Assembly: GCA_964563335.1 (NCBI GenBank)
Contig: CAZLWL010000069.1
Location: forward strand, 1 to 13,781
Direction of reading: 5' to 3'
DNA length: 13,781 nucleotides
DNA from: QNBT01 sp964563335
GTDB lineage: Bacteria; Planctomycetota; Phycisphaerae; Sedimentisphaerales; Anaerohalosphaeraceae
Shown here: positions 1 through 5,889 of the stretch, piece after piece
Position numbering within the stretch: the first letter of the stretch is position 1
Layout of the letters: each line of letters starts with the position of its first letter
Notes under the pieces: model-generated
What the model was told of the DNA's origin: nothing
The model's database searches: none
Seen by the model: only the letters and a program-made list of their open reading frames with translations
Position numbers and translations under genes: made by a program

Positions 1-3
1 AAA

Positions 4-77
4 CACGCCCGGCAGGACTCGAACCTGCGACCTACGGATTAGAAATCCGTTGCTCTGTCCACCTGAGCTACGGGCGC
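4..77 (-). tRNA. tRNA-Arg (anticodon UCU)
   Basis: Read on the minus strand, this folds as a complete cloverleaf. The acceptor arm GCGCCCG (71-77) pairs with CGGGCGT (5-11), with a G-U at the first pair. The anticodon arm is ACGGA / TCCGT around the loop TTTCTAA, so the anticodon is TCT and reads AGA/AGG codons. The T arm carries GGTTCGAGTCC. The discriminator base is G (position 4) and the CCA end is not encoded, since the sequence continues TTT. The gene is intact. Its 5' side faces a decayed integrase gene. Confidence 0.96.
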
Positions 78-96
78 CTCAACTTTAACTCCTTGT

Positions 97-102
97 AGTA
101 TA
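97..102 (-). promoter_or_regulatory. Likely -10 element of the tRNA-Arg promoter
   Basis: TATACT on the minus strand lies 19 bases before the tRNA 5' end, the right distance for a transcription start a few bases upstream of the tRNA. No good -35 hexamer is visible at 16-18 bases, so this is a half-supported promoter. Confidence 0.35.
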
Positions 103-132
103 GCAACTTCCTACACATGCCGCTAACCCTTT

Positions 133-519
133 TTAGGCCCTCAAAGGGGCGCGCAACAAGTGCGCAACAAAATCAGTCCCAAGGGCCTGTTTTGAAGCAT
201 CTCTTGCACGGGATACCAACCGCTTGGAAACGGCCAAGTAAAACTTGTGAGTGGTTGCGAAACTCGCATGGCCTGCAAGTTTCATTACCTCATATTCTTT
301 CATGCCGTTCTCCAGCCAATTACTATTGACTTTTGAATAAATATCTAAACGAATTAAAGTTTTAGTTTTGCATGATGGAAAAACGAACACAACAGATTTT
401 GCCTGTGGCTTTGCCGACGAATCAACTGGCGGACGGCTCGCCATCGGGGAAGTTGCGCCGGATTTTGCTTGACCTGTCATCTGTTTTGTGGTATATTTAG
501 TTTTTGGAATCTTTTTCAT
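133..519 (-). pseudogene. Decayed tyrosine recombinase (phage-type integrase), C-terminal part retained
   Basis: The last ~60 residues match the end of a tyrosine recombinase: a 'MKLAGHASFATTHKFYL' segment gives the conserved G-H box, then the T-x-x-x-Y spacing that places the nucleophilic tyrosine. The product is only 128 residues, against more than 300 for a working integrase. The catalytic R-K-H-x-x-R set is incomplete, because no arginine box is visible upstream of the G-H box. The N-terminal ~50 residues are low-complexity and Lys/Ser/Thr-rich, and may be the original start joined to the end by an internal deletion. The chosen ATG at 517-519 has a perfect AAAGGAGG ribosome site 7 bases upstream; a start at 591 is open but lacks one. 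A relic of a prophage or island beside tRNA-Arg is the simplest reading. Confidence 0.7.
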
Positions 520-526
520 TTTTTTG

Positions 527-547
527 CCTCCTTTCCCCCCGGAAAGG
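527..547 (-). promoter_or_regulatory. Ribosome-binding site held in a hairpin upstream of the integrase relic
   Basis: On the minus strand CCTTTCC (541-547) is followed by four G and then GGAAAGG (530-536). This perfect 7-bp stem has a 4-base loop, and its 3' arm overlaps the AAAGGAGG ribosome site (527-534). Folding would hide most of the site, so translation of the integrase frame may be structurally repressed. Confidence 0.45.
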
Positions 548-548
548 T

Positions 549-604
549 GCCGCTTGTCTATAGTTAAGACCCTGTGTCTTTCGAGAGACAAGCGGCCTTT
601 TTAT
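549..604 (+). terminator. Terminator-like inverted repeat
   Basis: GCCGCTTGTCT (549-559) and AGACAAGCGGC (586-596) form a perfect 11-bp inverted repeat around a 26-base loop, followed on the plus strand by CTTTTTATTT. Inside the loop, GTCTT-TCGA-GAGAC (576-589) can form a smaller hairpin that shares the AGAC of the outer arm, so the two folds exclude each other. It could end a plus-strand transcript antisense to the integrase relic, or be a folded leader of the relic on the minus strand. The long loop makes it a less than ideal terminator. Confidence 0.4.
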
Positions 605-741
605 TTATTGAGATTTGGTATAGTAATTCCAAGTTTTCCTATCTTTTACTTCCTTTCTTCCAGGGTGAAAACGCCGCCTGCTGCCCTGTAACAGAGGGGC
701 CGGACGGCATTATTTTTTTGCCGGGTCGCGGGATTTTGCTG

Positions 742-770
742 TTGCTTTTTTGCGCAGCTTGTGGTAAAAT
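742..770 (+). promoter_or_regulatory. Sigma-70-type promoter for the structured RNA
   Basis: TTGCTT (742-747), a 17-base spacer and TAAAAT (765-770). The predicted start near 777 places transcription about 30 bases before the closing stem of the RNA at 806-894. Confidence 0.45.
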
Positions 771-776
771 GCCGGC

Positions 777-897
777 GTTATTGAAATCTCTTTAATAAGT
801 TAATCAGCCGTCCGTGCATAGAGTGGTGGGTGATGAAACCCGGAGAGGGTGATGAGGAGAAGGTAGTCCAGCCGCCATGATATCACGGGCGGTTCTT
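777..897 (+). ncRNA. Candidate structured small RNA or attenuated leader, family not recognised
   Basis: The core is closed by an 11-bp stem, 806-816 with 884-894 (two G-U pairs, otherwise Watson-Crick), directly followed by UUCUUUUAUUU, so the closing stem doubles as a terminator. Inside, 823-829 pairs with 872-878 over 7 bp and ACCC/GGGT (838-841 with 847-850) closes a small hairpin. The nine-base GGGTGATGA occurs twice, at 828-836 and 847-855, flanking that hairpin. A competing hairpin, CCGCC (872-876) with GGCGG (888-892), could replace the closing stem, giving two alternative folds as in attenuators. A tiny frame (833-880, 15 residues) lies inside and could be a leader peptide. I could not assign a known riboswitch or RNA family. 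The next gene is the secreted protease, which has its own promoter. Confidence 0.45.
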
Positions 898-1043
898 TTA
901 TTTATTGGGGAGACAGCCCATAGTTCCCAGAGTAAAAACCCCTGTGCGTGTGCGCGGTTTCGAAGAGCAATCCCAACCCTTCAAAGGGGAAAACTCAGGG
1001 GCGAAAACGTGGAAGCCCAAACCGGAAAAGAAAGCCTTTTATC
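898..1043 (+). other. Gene-free stretch with possible RNA structure
   Basis: No protein gene is visible. CCCCTG (939-944) pairs with CAGGGG (996-1001), enclosing CCCT-TCAA-AGGG (977-988); GGGC (999-1002) with GCCC (1014-1017) is an alternative. Purine-rich single-stranded patches with several GAAA runs give it an RNA-like look, but the stems are short and no dedicated promoter was found. It could be an extension of the RNA upstream or plain spacer. Confidence 0.25.
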
Positions 1044-1073
1044 TTGACACGTGCCAGTGGCATCTGCTATAAT
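1044..1073 (+). promoter_or_regulatory. Consensus sigma-70 promoter of the protease gene
   Basis: A perfect TTGACA (1044-1049), an 18-base spacer and a perfect TATAAT (1068-1073). Transcription should start near 1080, leaving a leader of about 75 bases before the ATG at 1155. Both hexamers match the consensus exactly, so expression may be strong. Confidence 0.75.
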
Positions 1074-1154
1074 ATGTGTTGACTCTGTGTGTTGGTGGCC
1101 CCAATTCGGGGTTATTTCTTTCTGAGGGTGGATGAAGTGAGGATTCTTGCAAGT

Positions 1155-2693
1155 ATGCCCCCCCGACATAAAATATCTCTGTTTTTTTTGATAGGCGTGG
1201 TGTTTTTCTGCGCCATCGTTGACGCGGCCGTGGGGCGACGGCCGAAGCGGCCGAGTACTCCCGGGCGCAGGCTCAAGCCGATTGAGGTTGTGGACCATGT
1301 CGTTACCGAGAGACTGGACCTCGAGGCGGTTCGGCAGGCCGATGAGCGGCGCGAGCGGCGGGGGGGCCCATACCGGTTCGCAATTCCGAGAAAAGTCCTC
1401 ATTAACCCATGGACAGACGGGACATGGGAAGATATCGATGATGAAAGTCGGCTGTGGCGATTGCATGTAACCTGTCCGGGTGCGGTGTCGATAAATCTTG
1501 GGTTTGGTCGCTATTACATGCCGGCCGGCGGGAGCATGTACATCTATACCGCCGAAGGGGATGATATGCTCGGCCCGTTTACCGAAGACGACAATAAGAA
1601 GCATGGCGAGCTTTGGACACCCGTGATACACTCGGACGATATTGTTGTGGAAGTAACCATTCCTGCTTCACAGACGGAGCAGCTTGAACTCGAACTAACT
1701 TCGGTCAACCACGGCTACCGTGGTTTCAGGAGGCTTTTCAAAGGTGATAAAGGCTTAGGCGATTCCGGGAGTTGCAACGTCAACGTTGCGTGCCCGGAAG
1801 GTGACGAGTGGCGCGATCAAATCCGGTCTGTTGCGGTGTACTCGTTCTGGGAGCCAGACGGCAGTTACCAATGTACGGGCGTCCTGGTTAACAACACAGC
1901 CGAGGACGACACGCCTTATTTCTTAACTGCCCGGCATTGCTTCTACTCGAATCCAAGCCAACTGGCGACCTCGATGGTAATATACTGGAATTACGAGGCT
2001 TCGACCTGCGAGGGCACATATGCACCCGAAGGCTACACACAATCCGGTGCTATCTTCCGTGCGGCCTATACACAATCGGATTTTACCCTTGTCCAGTTAG
2101 ACGATGAGCCTTCTATGGTGTTTGATGTTTACTACGCCGGGTGGGACCGCAGCGATACGGCGCCGGCGAGCGCGGTTGGCATCCATCATCCAAACGGTGA
2201 TATGAAAAAAATCAGCTTTGAAGATGATCCGCTTTCCATTAACCAGTACCCCGAGGGGGATTTCCCTCCTGATACTCACCTGCGCGTAGCCGACTGGGAC
2301 CTCGGCACCACTGAGAAGGGTTCATCCGGCAGCCCCATCTTCAACTCGAACAAACACATAACCGGTCTTCTGCACGGTGGCGATGCGGCCTGCGATAATA
2401 ACGAGCCCGACTGGTATGGCCGATTCTACTCTTCCTGGACGGGGGGCGGGACGCCATCTACACGTCTGAGCGACTGGCTCGACCCGAACAATATCAGCGG
2501 CACGTTGCTGGATGGCAAGAATCCCGGGATGGACATGGATGACCTTGAGTTCTTCGTGCCACACTGGCTGGAGGTGGACTGCAATGATGTTGTGTGCGAT
2601 GAGACAGACTGGTGCTTTGGGACGGACCTTACGAGGGACCATAGGGTCGATTTAGAAGACTTTGCCGAAGTTGCCGCTCGCTGGCAGCAATAG
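1155..2693 (+). CDS. Secreted trypsin-fold serine endopeptidase, lysyl-endopeptidase-like, with dockerin-like C-terminus
   Basis: A 512-residue exported protease of clan PA (S1-type fold). The ATG at 1155 opens a classic signal peptide: a basic start (PPRHK), about 15 hydrophobic residues, then an Ala-x-Ala-like end near residue 24. An open GTG at 1089 would bury this signal. Residues ~25-200 look like a propeptide or N-terminal domain. The catalytic triad is visible: His261 in TARHC, Asp309 in SDFTLVQL and Ser391 in GSSGSP. Several cysteines could form disulphides, as in the Achromobacter lysyl endopeptidase family. Residues ~490-509 (DLTRDHRVDLEDFAEVAARW) form one dockerin/EF-hand-like repeat, a common tail on exported planctomycete proteins whose role is uncertain; anchoring or sorting is a guess. 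It is monocistronic, with its own promoter upstream, and converges on the XRE operon across a 130-base spacer of low-complexity sequence. Substrate preference is not proven. Confidence 0.9.
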   Translation: MPPRHKISLFFLIGVVFFCAIVDAAVGRRPKRPSTPGRRLKPIEVVDHVVTERLDLEAVRQADERRERRGGPYRFAIPRKVLINPWTDGTWEDIDDESRLWRLHVTCPGAVSINLGFGRYYMPAGGSMYIYTAEGDDMLGPFTEDDNKKHGELWTPVIHSDDIVVEVTIPASQTEQLELELTSVNHGYRGFRRLFKGDKGLGDSGSCNVNVACPEGDEWRDQIRSVAVYSFWEPDGSYQCTGVLVNNTAEDDTPYFLTARHCFYSNPSQLATSMVIYWNYEASTCEGTYAPEGYTQSGAIFRAAYTQSDFTLVQLDDEPSMVFDVYYAGWDRSDTAPASAVGIHHPNGDMKKISFEDDPLSINQYPEGDFPPDTHLRVADWDLGTTEKGSSGSPIFNSNKHITGLLHGGDAACDNNEPDWYGRFYSSWTGGGTPSTRLSDWLDPNNISGTLLDGKNPGMDMDDLEFFVPHWLEVDCNDVVCDETDWCFGTDLTRDHRVDLEDFAEVAARWQQ

Positions 2694-2823
2694 TTTTTCG
2701 TGATGCGTGGTTCGTGGTGCGTATTGAGTATAGCGTATTGCGTGTTTGGTTTGCCACAGAGATGCCACCAAGACAACTCAAAACTAAAAATTCAAAACTT
2801 TCTCTCCTGCCTGTTCCAGTTTT

Positions 2824-3057
2824 TTATTGCGCCGGGGTTAAATCATCGGGGTCATATTTAAATACCTCCTCAACCGACAGGCCGAAGGCGCGCGCTACCC
2901 GAAAGGCCAGAAGCAGTGAAGGTGTGTATTTGCCGGATTCGACGGCGATAATAGTCTGGCGGGTTACGCCGGCCTTGTCGGCCAACTGCTGCTGGGTCAT
3001 CTCGCCGTTGTCAAACCGCAGCCGACGAATCTTATTACTCAGTTGACTACTGGCCAT
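2824..3057 (-). CDS. XRE-family helix-turn-helix regulator
   Basis: A 77-residue DNA-binding protein made of a single Cro/CI-type helix-turn-helix domain (residues ~8-66). The motif 'MTQQQLADKAGVTRQTI' is followed by 'VESGKYTPSL' and an 'A-x-x-x-x-S-V-E-E-V-F' end, as in the small YozG-type regulators found beside DUF2178 membrane proteins. It is the last gene of a four-gene operon and overlaps the end of the membrane gene before it by 11 bases. Its GGGGAG ribosome site lies inside that gene, 6 bases before the ATG. It very likely represses its own operon through the dyad at 4455-4473, though that is inferred from position only. Confidence 0.9.
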   Translation of the reverse strand: MASSQLSNKIRRLRFDNGEMTQQQLADKAGVTRQTIIAVESGKYTPSLLLAFRVARAFGLSVEEVFKYDPDDLTPAQ

Positions 3058-3490
3058 CTTTTACTCCCCGGCCGTAGGAAACAAGAGTCGTTACAGCCCC
3101 GGCCGTGATCATAGTTACCCATCCACCAAGAAGTATCCCGCCCAGCCAGTGTATGGGTATCAGTGTATCCATCCCCATCGTTGCCCACATTGCCACAAAT
3201 ACCACAACGGAAAAAGCAAAATATGCTCCGAATGATGCAACCGCTGATTGACGGTCGATGATAAGGTCCCGCTCGTCATAGTCAACTTGCCCTTTCTTTT
3301 TGCGAAAGACAAGAGGCCCAAATACGGTCAATAAAAGAAGCGGAACGGAGTGAGCTCCTCCAAGCTCCCATGCATACAGATATCCATATTCATATTTCCT
3401 CATAAAATGGAACATAAAAATAATGCTCAAAACGGCAGCCGTGGCAACCAGGGACAATTGATACCATGCAATCTTTTGTCTTCTATTCAT
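3047..3490 (-). CDS. DUF2178-like four-helix membrane protein (third paralogue)
   Basis: 147 residues with four predicted membrane helices (about 9-27, 46-62, 84-106 and 115-137). The cytoplasmic loop between helices 2 and 3 carries KKK and then the D-E-R-D signature (YDERDLIIDRQSA), the hallmark of the DUF2178-like family. The C-terminus ends in a conserved S-Y-G-R motif. An AAGGAG ribosome site lies 7 bases before the ATG. It overlaps the upstream paralogue by 8 bases and the downstream XRE gene by 11, so all are translationally coupled. Family function is unknown; pairing with an XRE regulator is recurrent in bacteria and archaea. Its sequence differs strongly from its two neighbours, so this is not a recent duplication. 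Confidence 0.85.
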   Translation of the reverse strand: MNRRQKIAWYQLSLVATAAVLSIIFMFHFMRKYEYGYLYAWELGGAHSVPLLLLTVFGPLVFRKKKGQVDYDERDLIIDRQSAVASFGAYFAFSVVVFVAMWATMGMDTLIPIHWLGGILLGGWVTMITAGAVTTLVSYGRGVKDGQ

Positions 3491-3923
3491 GATTTTTCTC
3501 CTTCCTGCCGTACTGAACGAGGACCGCTACAGAGTAGATTAATAAGACAACAAAAAGTATCCCTACATTAATAAATGCAAGGCTCCAAACCGGGATTGTG
3601 CCATCAAGACCGAAAATAAAACGGGGAATCATAGTTGCAGCAAATAACAATATCCAAACGGAAATAAAGGCTGCTATCACAGCCCTTTTTTCGATCAGTT
3701 TGTCACGTTCATCCTTTTCAATTTCCTGGGGGCTTTGTTTCTTTCGGATTGCAATGATCCCAACTCCAGTAAGCAAAACCATAACCAGCAAAGGCCACAT
3801 AAAAAAGTGACTTTCGGGCATGCTTCTGACAACAAAGAGCTGAATAAATAGCCAAATGTAGAGAGCAACGCAAAACAATCCCATCGCCAGACTAAACCAT
3901 GCACCTTTTTGTGTCTGGTTCAT
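3483..3923 (-). CDS. DUF2178-like four-helix membrane protein (second paralogue)
   Basis: 146 residues with four hydrophobic helices (about 9-30, 38-56, 80-102 and 113-136). The basic loop contains the K-D-E-R-D-K-L-I-E-K-R signature, and the C-terminus shows the shared V-x-Y-G-R motif. The ATG at 3921-3923 has AAAGGAG 7 bases upstream and overlaps the stop of the first paralogue in an ATGA arrangement. The open frame extends upstream to 4094, but that part runs inside the preceding gene and is not supported. Same family as its neighbours; molecular role unknown. Confidence 0.85.
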   Translation of the reverse strand: MNQTQKGAWFSLAMGLFCVALYIWLFIQLFVVRSMPESHFFMWPLLVMVLLTGVGIIAIRKKQSPQEIEKDERDKLIEKRAVIAAFISVWILLFAATMIPRFIFGLDGTIPVWSLAFINVGILFVVLLIYSVAVLVQYGRKEKNHE

Positions 3924-4402
3924 GACTTTTCTCCTTTGCAAGTTTTGATATCTTTTGTCGGCCTGCCGTAAAGAACTAAAGTAACTATCGACTTGGTAAG
4001 CTCGTATGCAAAGTAGCCTCCTGCAACAATCAAAGGCAATGCATTGGAACTTATCGTGCCTTCTTTTTTTGTGACCAACCAGCAGGTCATACATGCAAAA
4101 ACGAAAAAGGCATAAGATACCCCAAAGCCGACGAATTCTGCTATTTGAAGGATAGATTGGTCTCTTTCATCGAGCATTATTTTGGTTTTGGTTTTTCTAA
4201 GAGTGTCATACAGGCTTACCCATAAACTTCGATAAACAGTACCGCAAACCGTGCATAGGACAAGGGCACAAATAACAACTCCGGTAGTTGGCGGCCCAAG
4301 GCCGAAGTTGAAAGACGGCCTTAAATGTGCAGCGACACACAATATTAGTGTAAGAGTTATAGCCGTAATGAGAAAGATGGCGATTTTCTGTGCTCTATTC
4401 AT
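3920..4402 (-). CDS. DUF2178-like four-helix membrane protein (first paralogue of the operon)
   Basis: 160 residues with four predicted helices (about 8-27, 37-57, 88-111 and 121-143) and the L-D-E-R-D signature in the central loop. The C-terminus has the L-Y-G-R motif plus a longer charged tail than the other two. The start at 4400-4402 (MNRAQK) is chosen because AAGGGAG lies 7 bases upstream and because all three paralogues begin with the same M-N-[RQ]-x-Q-K pattern; a start at 4453 would precede the predicted transcription start zone. First gene of the operon, with a good promoter at 4456-4484. Function unknown. Confidence 0.85.
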   Translation of the reverse strand: MNRAQKIAIFLITAITLTLILCVAAHLRPSFNFGLGPPTTGVVICALVLCTVCGTVYRSLWVSLYDTLRKTKTKIMLDERDQSILQIAEFVGFGVSYAFFVFACMTCWLVTKKEGTISSNALPLIVAGGYFAYELTKSIVTLVLYGRPTKDIKTCKGEKS

Positions 4403-4454
4403 AACATTGCTCCCTTCTTTAACCACGATTCTATTGTGTAAACTCAACTGCACC

Positions 4455-4484
4455 TAATGTAAAGCAAACATTACATTTTGTCAA
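4455..4484 (-). promoter_or_regulatory. Promoter of the membrane-protein/XRE operon with overlapping operator-like dyad
   Basis: On the minus strand there is a perfect TTGACA (4479-4484), a 17-base spacer and TACATT (4456-4461). A dyad TAATGT (4455-4460) / ACATTA (4468-4473), spaced by 7 bases, covers the -10 element and half the spacer. A repressor bound there would block RNA polymerase; the obvious candidate is the XRE protein encoded by the fourth gene. Transcription would start near 4448, about 45 bases before the first ATG. Confidence 0.65.
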
Positions 4485-4559
4485 GCTTCTTTTACAATTT
4501 TTTGCAAAAAATCTTTGAGCTGCTCAAGCCATACGGTATATATACTACATTAAAAGGCC

Positions 4560-4871
4560 GACTCTTAGCTATTCGACGCAGCTTATTGATTCCTTAGGGT
4601 GGGCCTTATGCAGAATACCGGATGCTGGAGGATAGAGGACCCCGGCCAGCACTGACCCTGTAAGTGCGGGACACATCACTAACTTAAAAAGCAAAGTAAA
4701 TGCGGGGTCAGGCAGAAAAGAAAAGAACATCCCTTCGCCTGCGATCAGGGTAAACTCAACGCCGAACATCCAACCCCGACAGGTCCCCGAGGTATCGGGA
4801 TTTCGCATTGCTCAAGATTTCGCGTTGCTCAACATCGAATGTGGAGCCGCTTCGCGGAGATATTTAGTTGC
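4560..4871. repeat. Gene-free, degenerate intergenic repeat region
   Basis: No convincing gene. A 79-residue open frame (4569-4808, minus) has no ribosome site, no recognisable domain and a composition like planctomycete interspersed spacer sequence. Visible structure: GACCCCG (4638-4644) with CGGGGTC (4703-4709), hairpin CCCGA-GGTA-TCGGG (4786-4799), and a 17-base tandem duplication (4800-4833). It reads as accumulated, decayed intergenic repeats. Confidence 0.5.
4800..4833. repeat. 17-base tandem duplication
   Basis: ATTTCGCATTGCTCAAG (4800-4816) is followed directly by ATTTCGCGTTGCTCAAC (4817-4833); 15 of 17 positions agree. Confidence 0.8.
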
Positions 4872-4969
4872 TGGTATCCAGCATTGAGCATCCAGCATCA
4901 AGTATCCAGCATCCAGTATCGAGTATCCAGCATCCAGTATCGAGTATCCAGCATCCAGTATCGAGTATT
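4872..4969. repeat. Heptamer tandem array with 21-base higher-order repeat
   Basis: Fourteen consecutive 7-base units of the form [GCA]AG[TC]AT[CT] (the first unit is TGGTATC). The later part is ordered GAGTATC-CAGCATC-CAGTATC as a 21-base unit: 4900-4920 (one mismatch), 4921-4941 and 4942-4962 (identical), then a partial unit to 4969. The earlier units (4872-4899) are less regular. Because 21 is a multiple of three, the array stays open in several frames on both strands and creates false 60-70 residue open frames. There are no unique spacers, so it is not a CRISPR array. Confidence 0.95.
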
Positions 4970-5251
4970 AGGGACAAGGCAAGTAACGCTGCAGTTGGAC
5001 GAAACCACCGCTCAAAGTGGATAGAGAATGTCGGAATAGCACCAAACACGCTTGCACTATCTTGCTATTCGTGAAAAAAATAAAATTTTTTTATCCCATT
5101 TCTCACAAACACTTAGCGATTTTGCGCGACAAAAAAATCCCGAATTTTCGCATCAAACCTGCAAGTTTGTGCAAAGGGTGGGGGGGGGCGTGGTAATTTA
5201 CAATTTACTATTTTCTATTGACTATTGGGTCAGAAAGGAAAAGGACAGAAA
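4970..5251. other. AT-rich gene-free spacer
   Basis: No gene or RNA could be supported. It contains an A/T-rich block around 5077-5100, a long G run near 5177-5188, and a low-complexity stretch around 5192-5225 (TTTACAATTTACTA and related words) of a kind often seen between planctomycete genes. No clear promoter for the downstream endonuclease was found. Confidence 0.4.
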
Positions 5252-5785
5252 ATGAAGTTACAAAGTTGCAAAGGTGCAGAGGTACAAAGGAGCAGAGGTA
5301 AAAAGGCGGAAGGAGCAAGGCTGATTGAATTGACGTTCGGCAAATACGCTATTGTCGATGCCGAAGATTGTGACTTGCTCAGTGTTTATAAGTGGTGTAC
5401 CGTCAAAAAGGACCAAACCTGGTACGCTTATACTTTAACGATAGAAGGCAAACGTCTTCCTATGCACCGGCTGATTATGGATGAACCAAAAGGTCTTTTC
5501 GTTGACCACAGAGACCACAACGGCCTGAATAATCGAAAGACCAACCTGCGAATTTGCACGCAAAGCCAGAACAACTGGAACATCCGGCCGATAGGCAAGA
5601 CATCAAGATATAAAGGTGTGTGTTGGCACAAGCGTCGCAATAAATTTATCGCCCGGATACAGATTGATGGAAAACGCATACACATCGGATGCTTTGATGA
5701 CGAAATCGAAGCCGCAAAGGCATACGATAAAAAAGCGAAAGAACTGTTTGGGGAGTTCGCCTACTTGAACTTCCCAAACGAATGA
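5252..5785 (+). CDS. HNH endonuclease with AP2/ERF DNA-binding domain (homing-endonuclease type)
   Basis: A 177-residue protein with an HNH_3-type nuclease domain followed by an AP2 domain, the arrangement of free-standing homing endonucleases in phages and bacteria. Residues ~23-65 form a conserved N-terminal sheet (L-x-F-G-K-Y-A-I-V-D). The nuclease core has M-H at 71-72, then V-D-H-R-D-H-N-G-L-N-N at 84-94 and N-L-R at 98-100. The AP2 domain spans about 118-175 (SRYKGVCWHKRRNKF, ending FGEFAYLNFP). The ATG at 5252 follows an AAGGAC ribosome site; an ATG at 5225 is open but lies in low-complexity sequence. The first ~22 residues are themselves translated low-complexity repeat, so the true N-terminus may be recent. 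The gene stands alone and probably moves as a selfish element. Confidence 0.85.
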   Translation: MKLQSCKGAEVQRSRGKKAEGARLIELTFGKYAIVDAEDCDLLSVYKWCTVKKDQTWYAYTLTIEGKRLPMHRLIMDEPKGLFVDHRDHNGLNNRKTNLRICTQSQNNWNIRPIGKTSRYKGVCWHKRRNKFIARIQIDGKRIHIGCFDDEIEAAKAYDKKAKELFGEFAYLNFPNE

Positions 5786-5809
5786 GTTTACCCAGAGCGG
5801 AAGCGAAGG

Positions 5810-5839
5810 GGCGAGTTTGCTTATTTAAACTTTCCCTAA
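5810..5839 (+). pseudogene. Remnant tail of a second HNH-AP2 gene
   Basis: Read in frame, these bases encode G-E-F-A-Y-L-N-F-P-stop, identical in protein to the end of the intact gene 25 bases upstream, but seven of the nine codons differ at the third base. The rest of this copy is gone. Synonymous-only divergence points to a long-separated homologue kept under protein-level selection before it was lost, not a fresh local duplication. Confidence 0.6.
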
Positions 5840-5889
5840 TAATGTGCGCCAATATCGCAATATTTTTCTGCCTGAAGGCATTATCGTTT

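Noticed and set aside
4..519. Intact integrative element bounded by the tRNA
   Set aside because: The integrase is broken, it lies on the 5' side of the tRNA rather than at its 3' attachment end, and no matching att repeat was found nearby.
549..596. Integron attC site
   Set aside because: The inverted repeat is long, but the required RYYYAAC / GTTRRRY boxes are not both present and no integron integrase or cassette is visible.
777..897. SAM-I riboswitch (the GATGAAACCCGG string is reminiscent)
   Set aside because: The invariant GGCAACC and the kink-turn/pseudoknot parts of that class are missing, and the downstream gene is a protease, not a methionine gene.
981..1631. 216-residue minus-strand open frame across the protease 5' region
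   Set aside because: Antisense shadow of the protease gene and its promoter; no domain or ribosome site.
4569..4808. 79-residue minus-strand open frame
   Set aside because: No ribosome site, no domain, and it lies in spacer sequence with internal direct and inverted repeats; composition does not look coding.
4872..4969. CRISPR array
   Set aside because: Units are contiguous, with no unique spacers, and no cas genes are present.
4839..5074. Several 60-70 residue frames on both strands over the tandem array
   Set aside because: They exist only because the 21-base repeat is a multiple of three and contains no stop in those frames.
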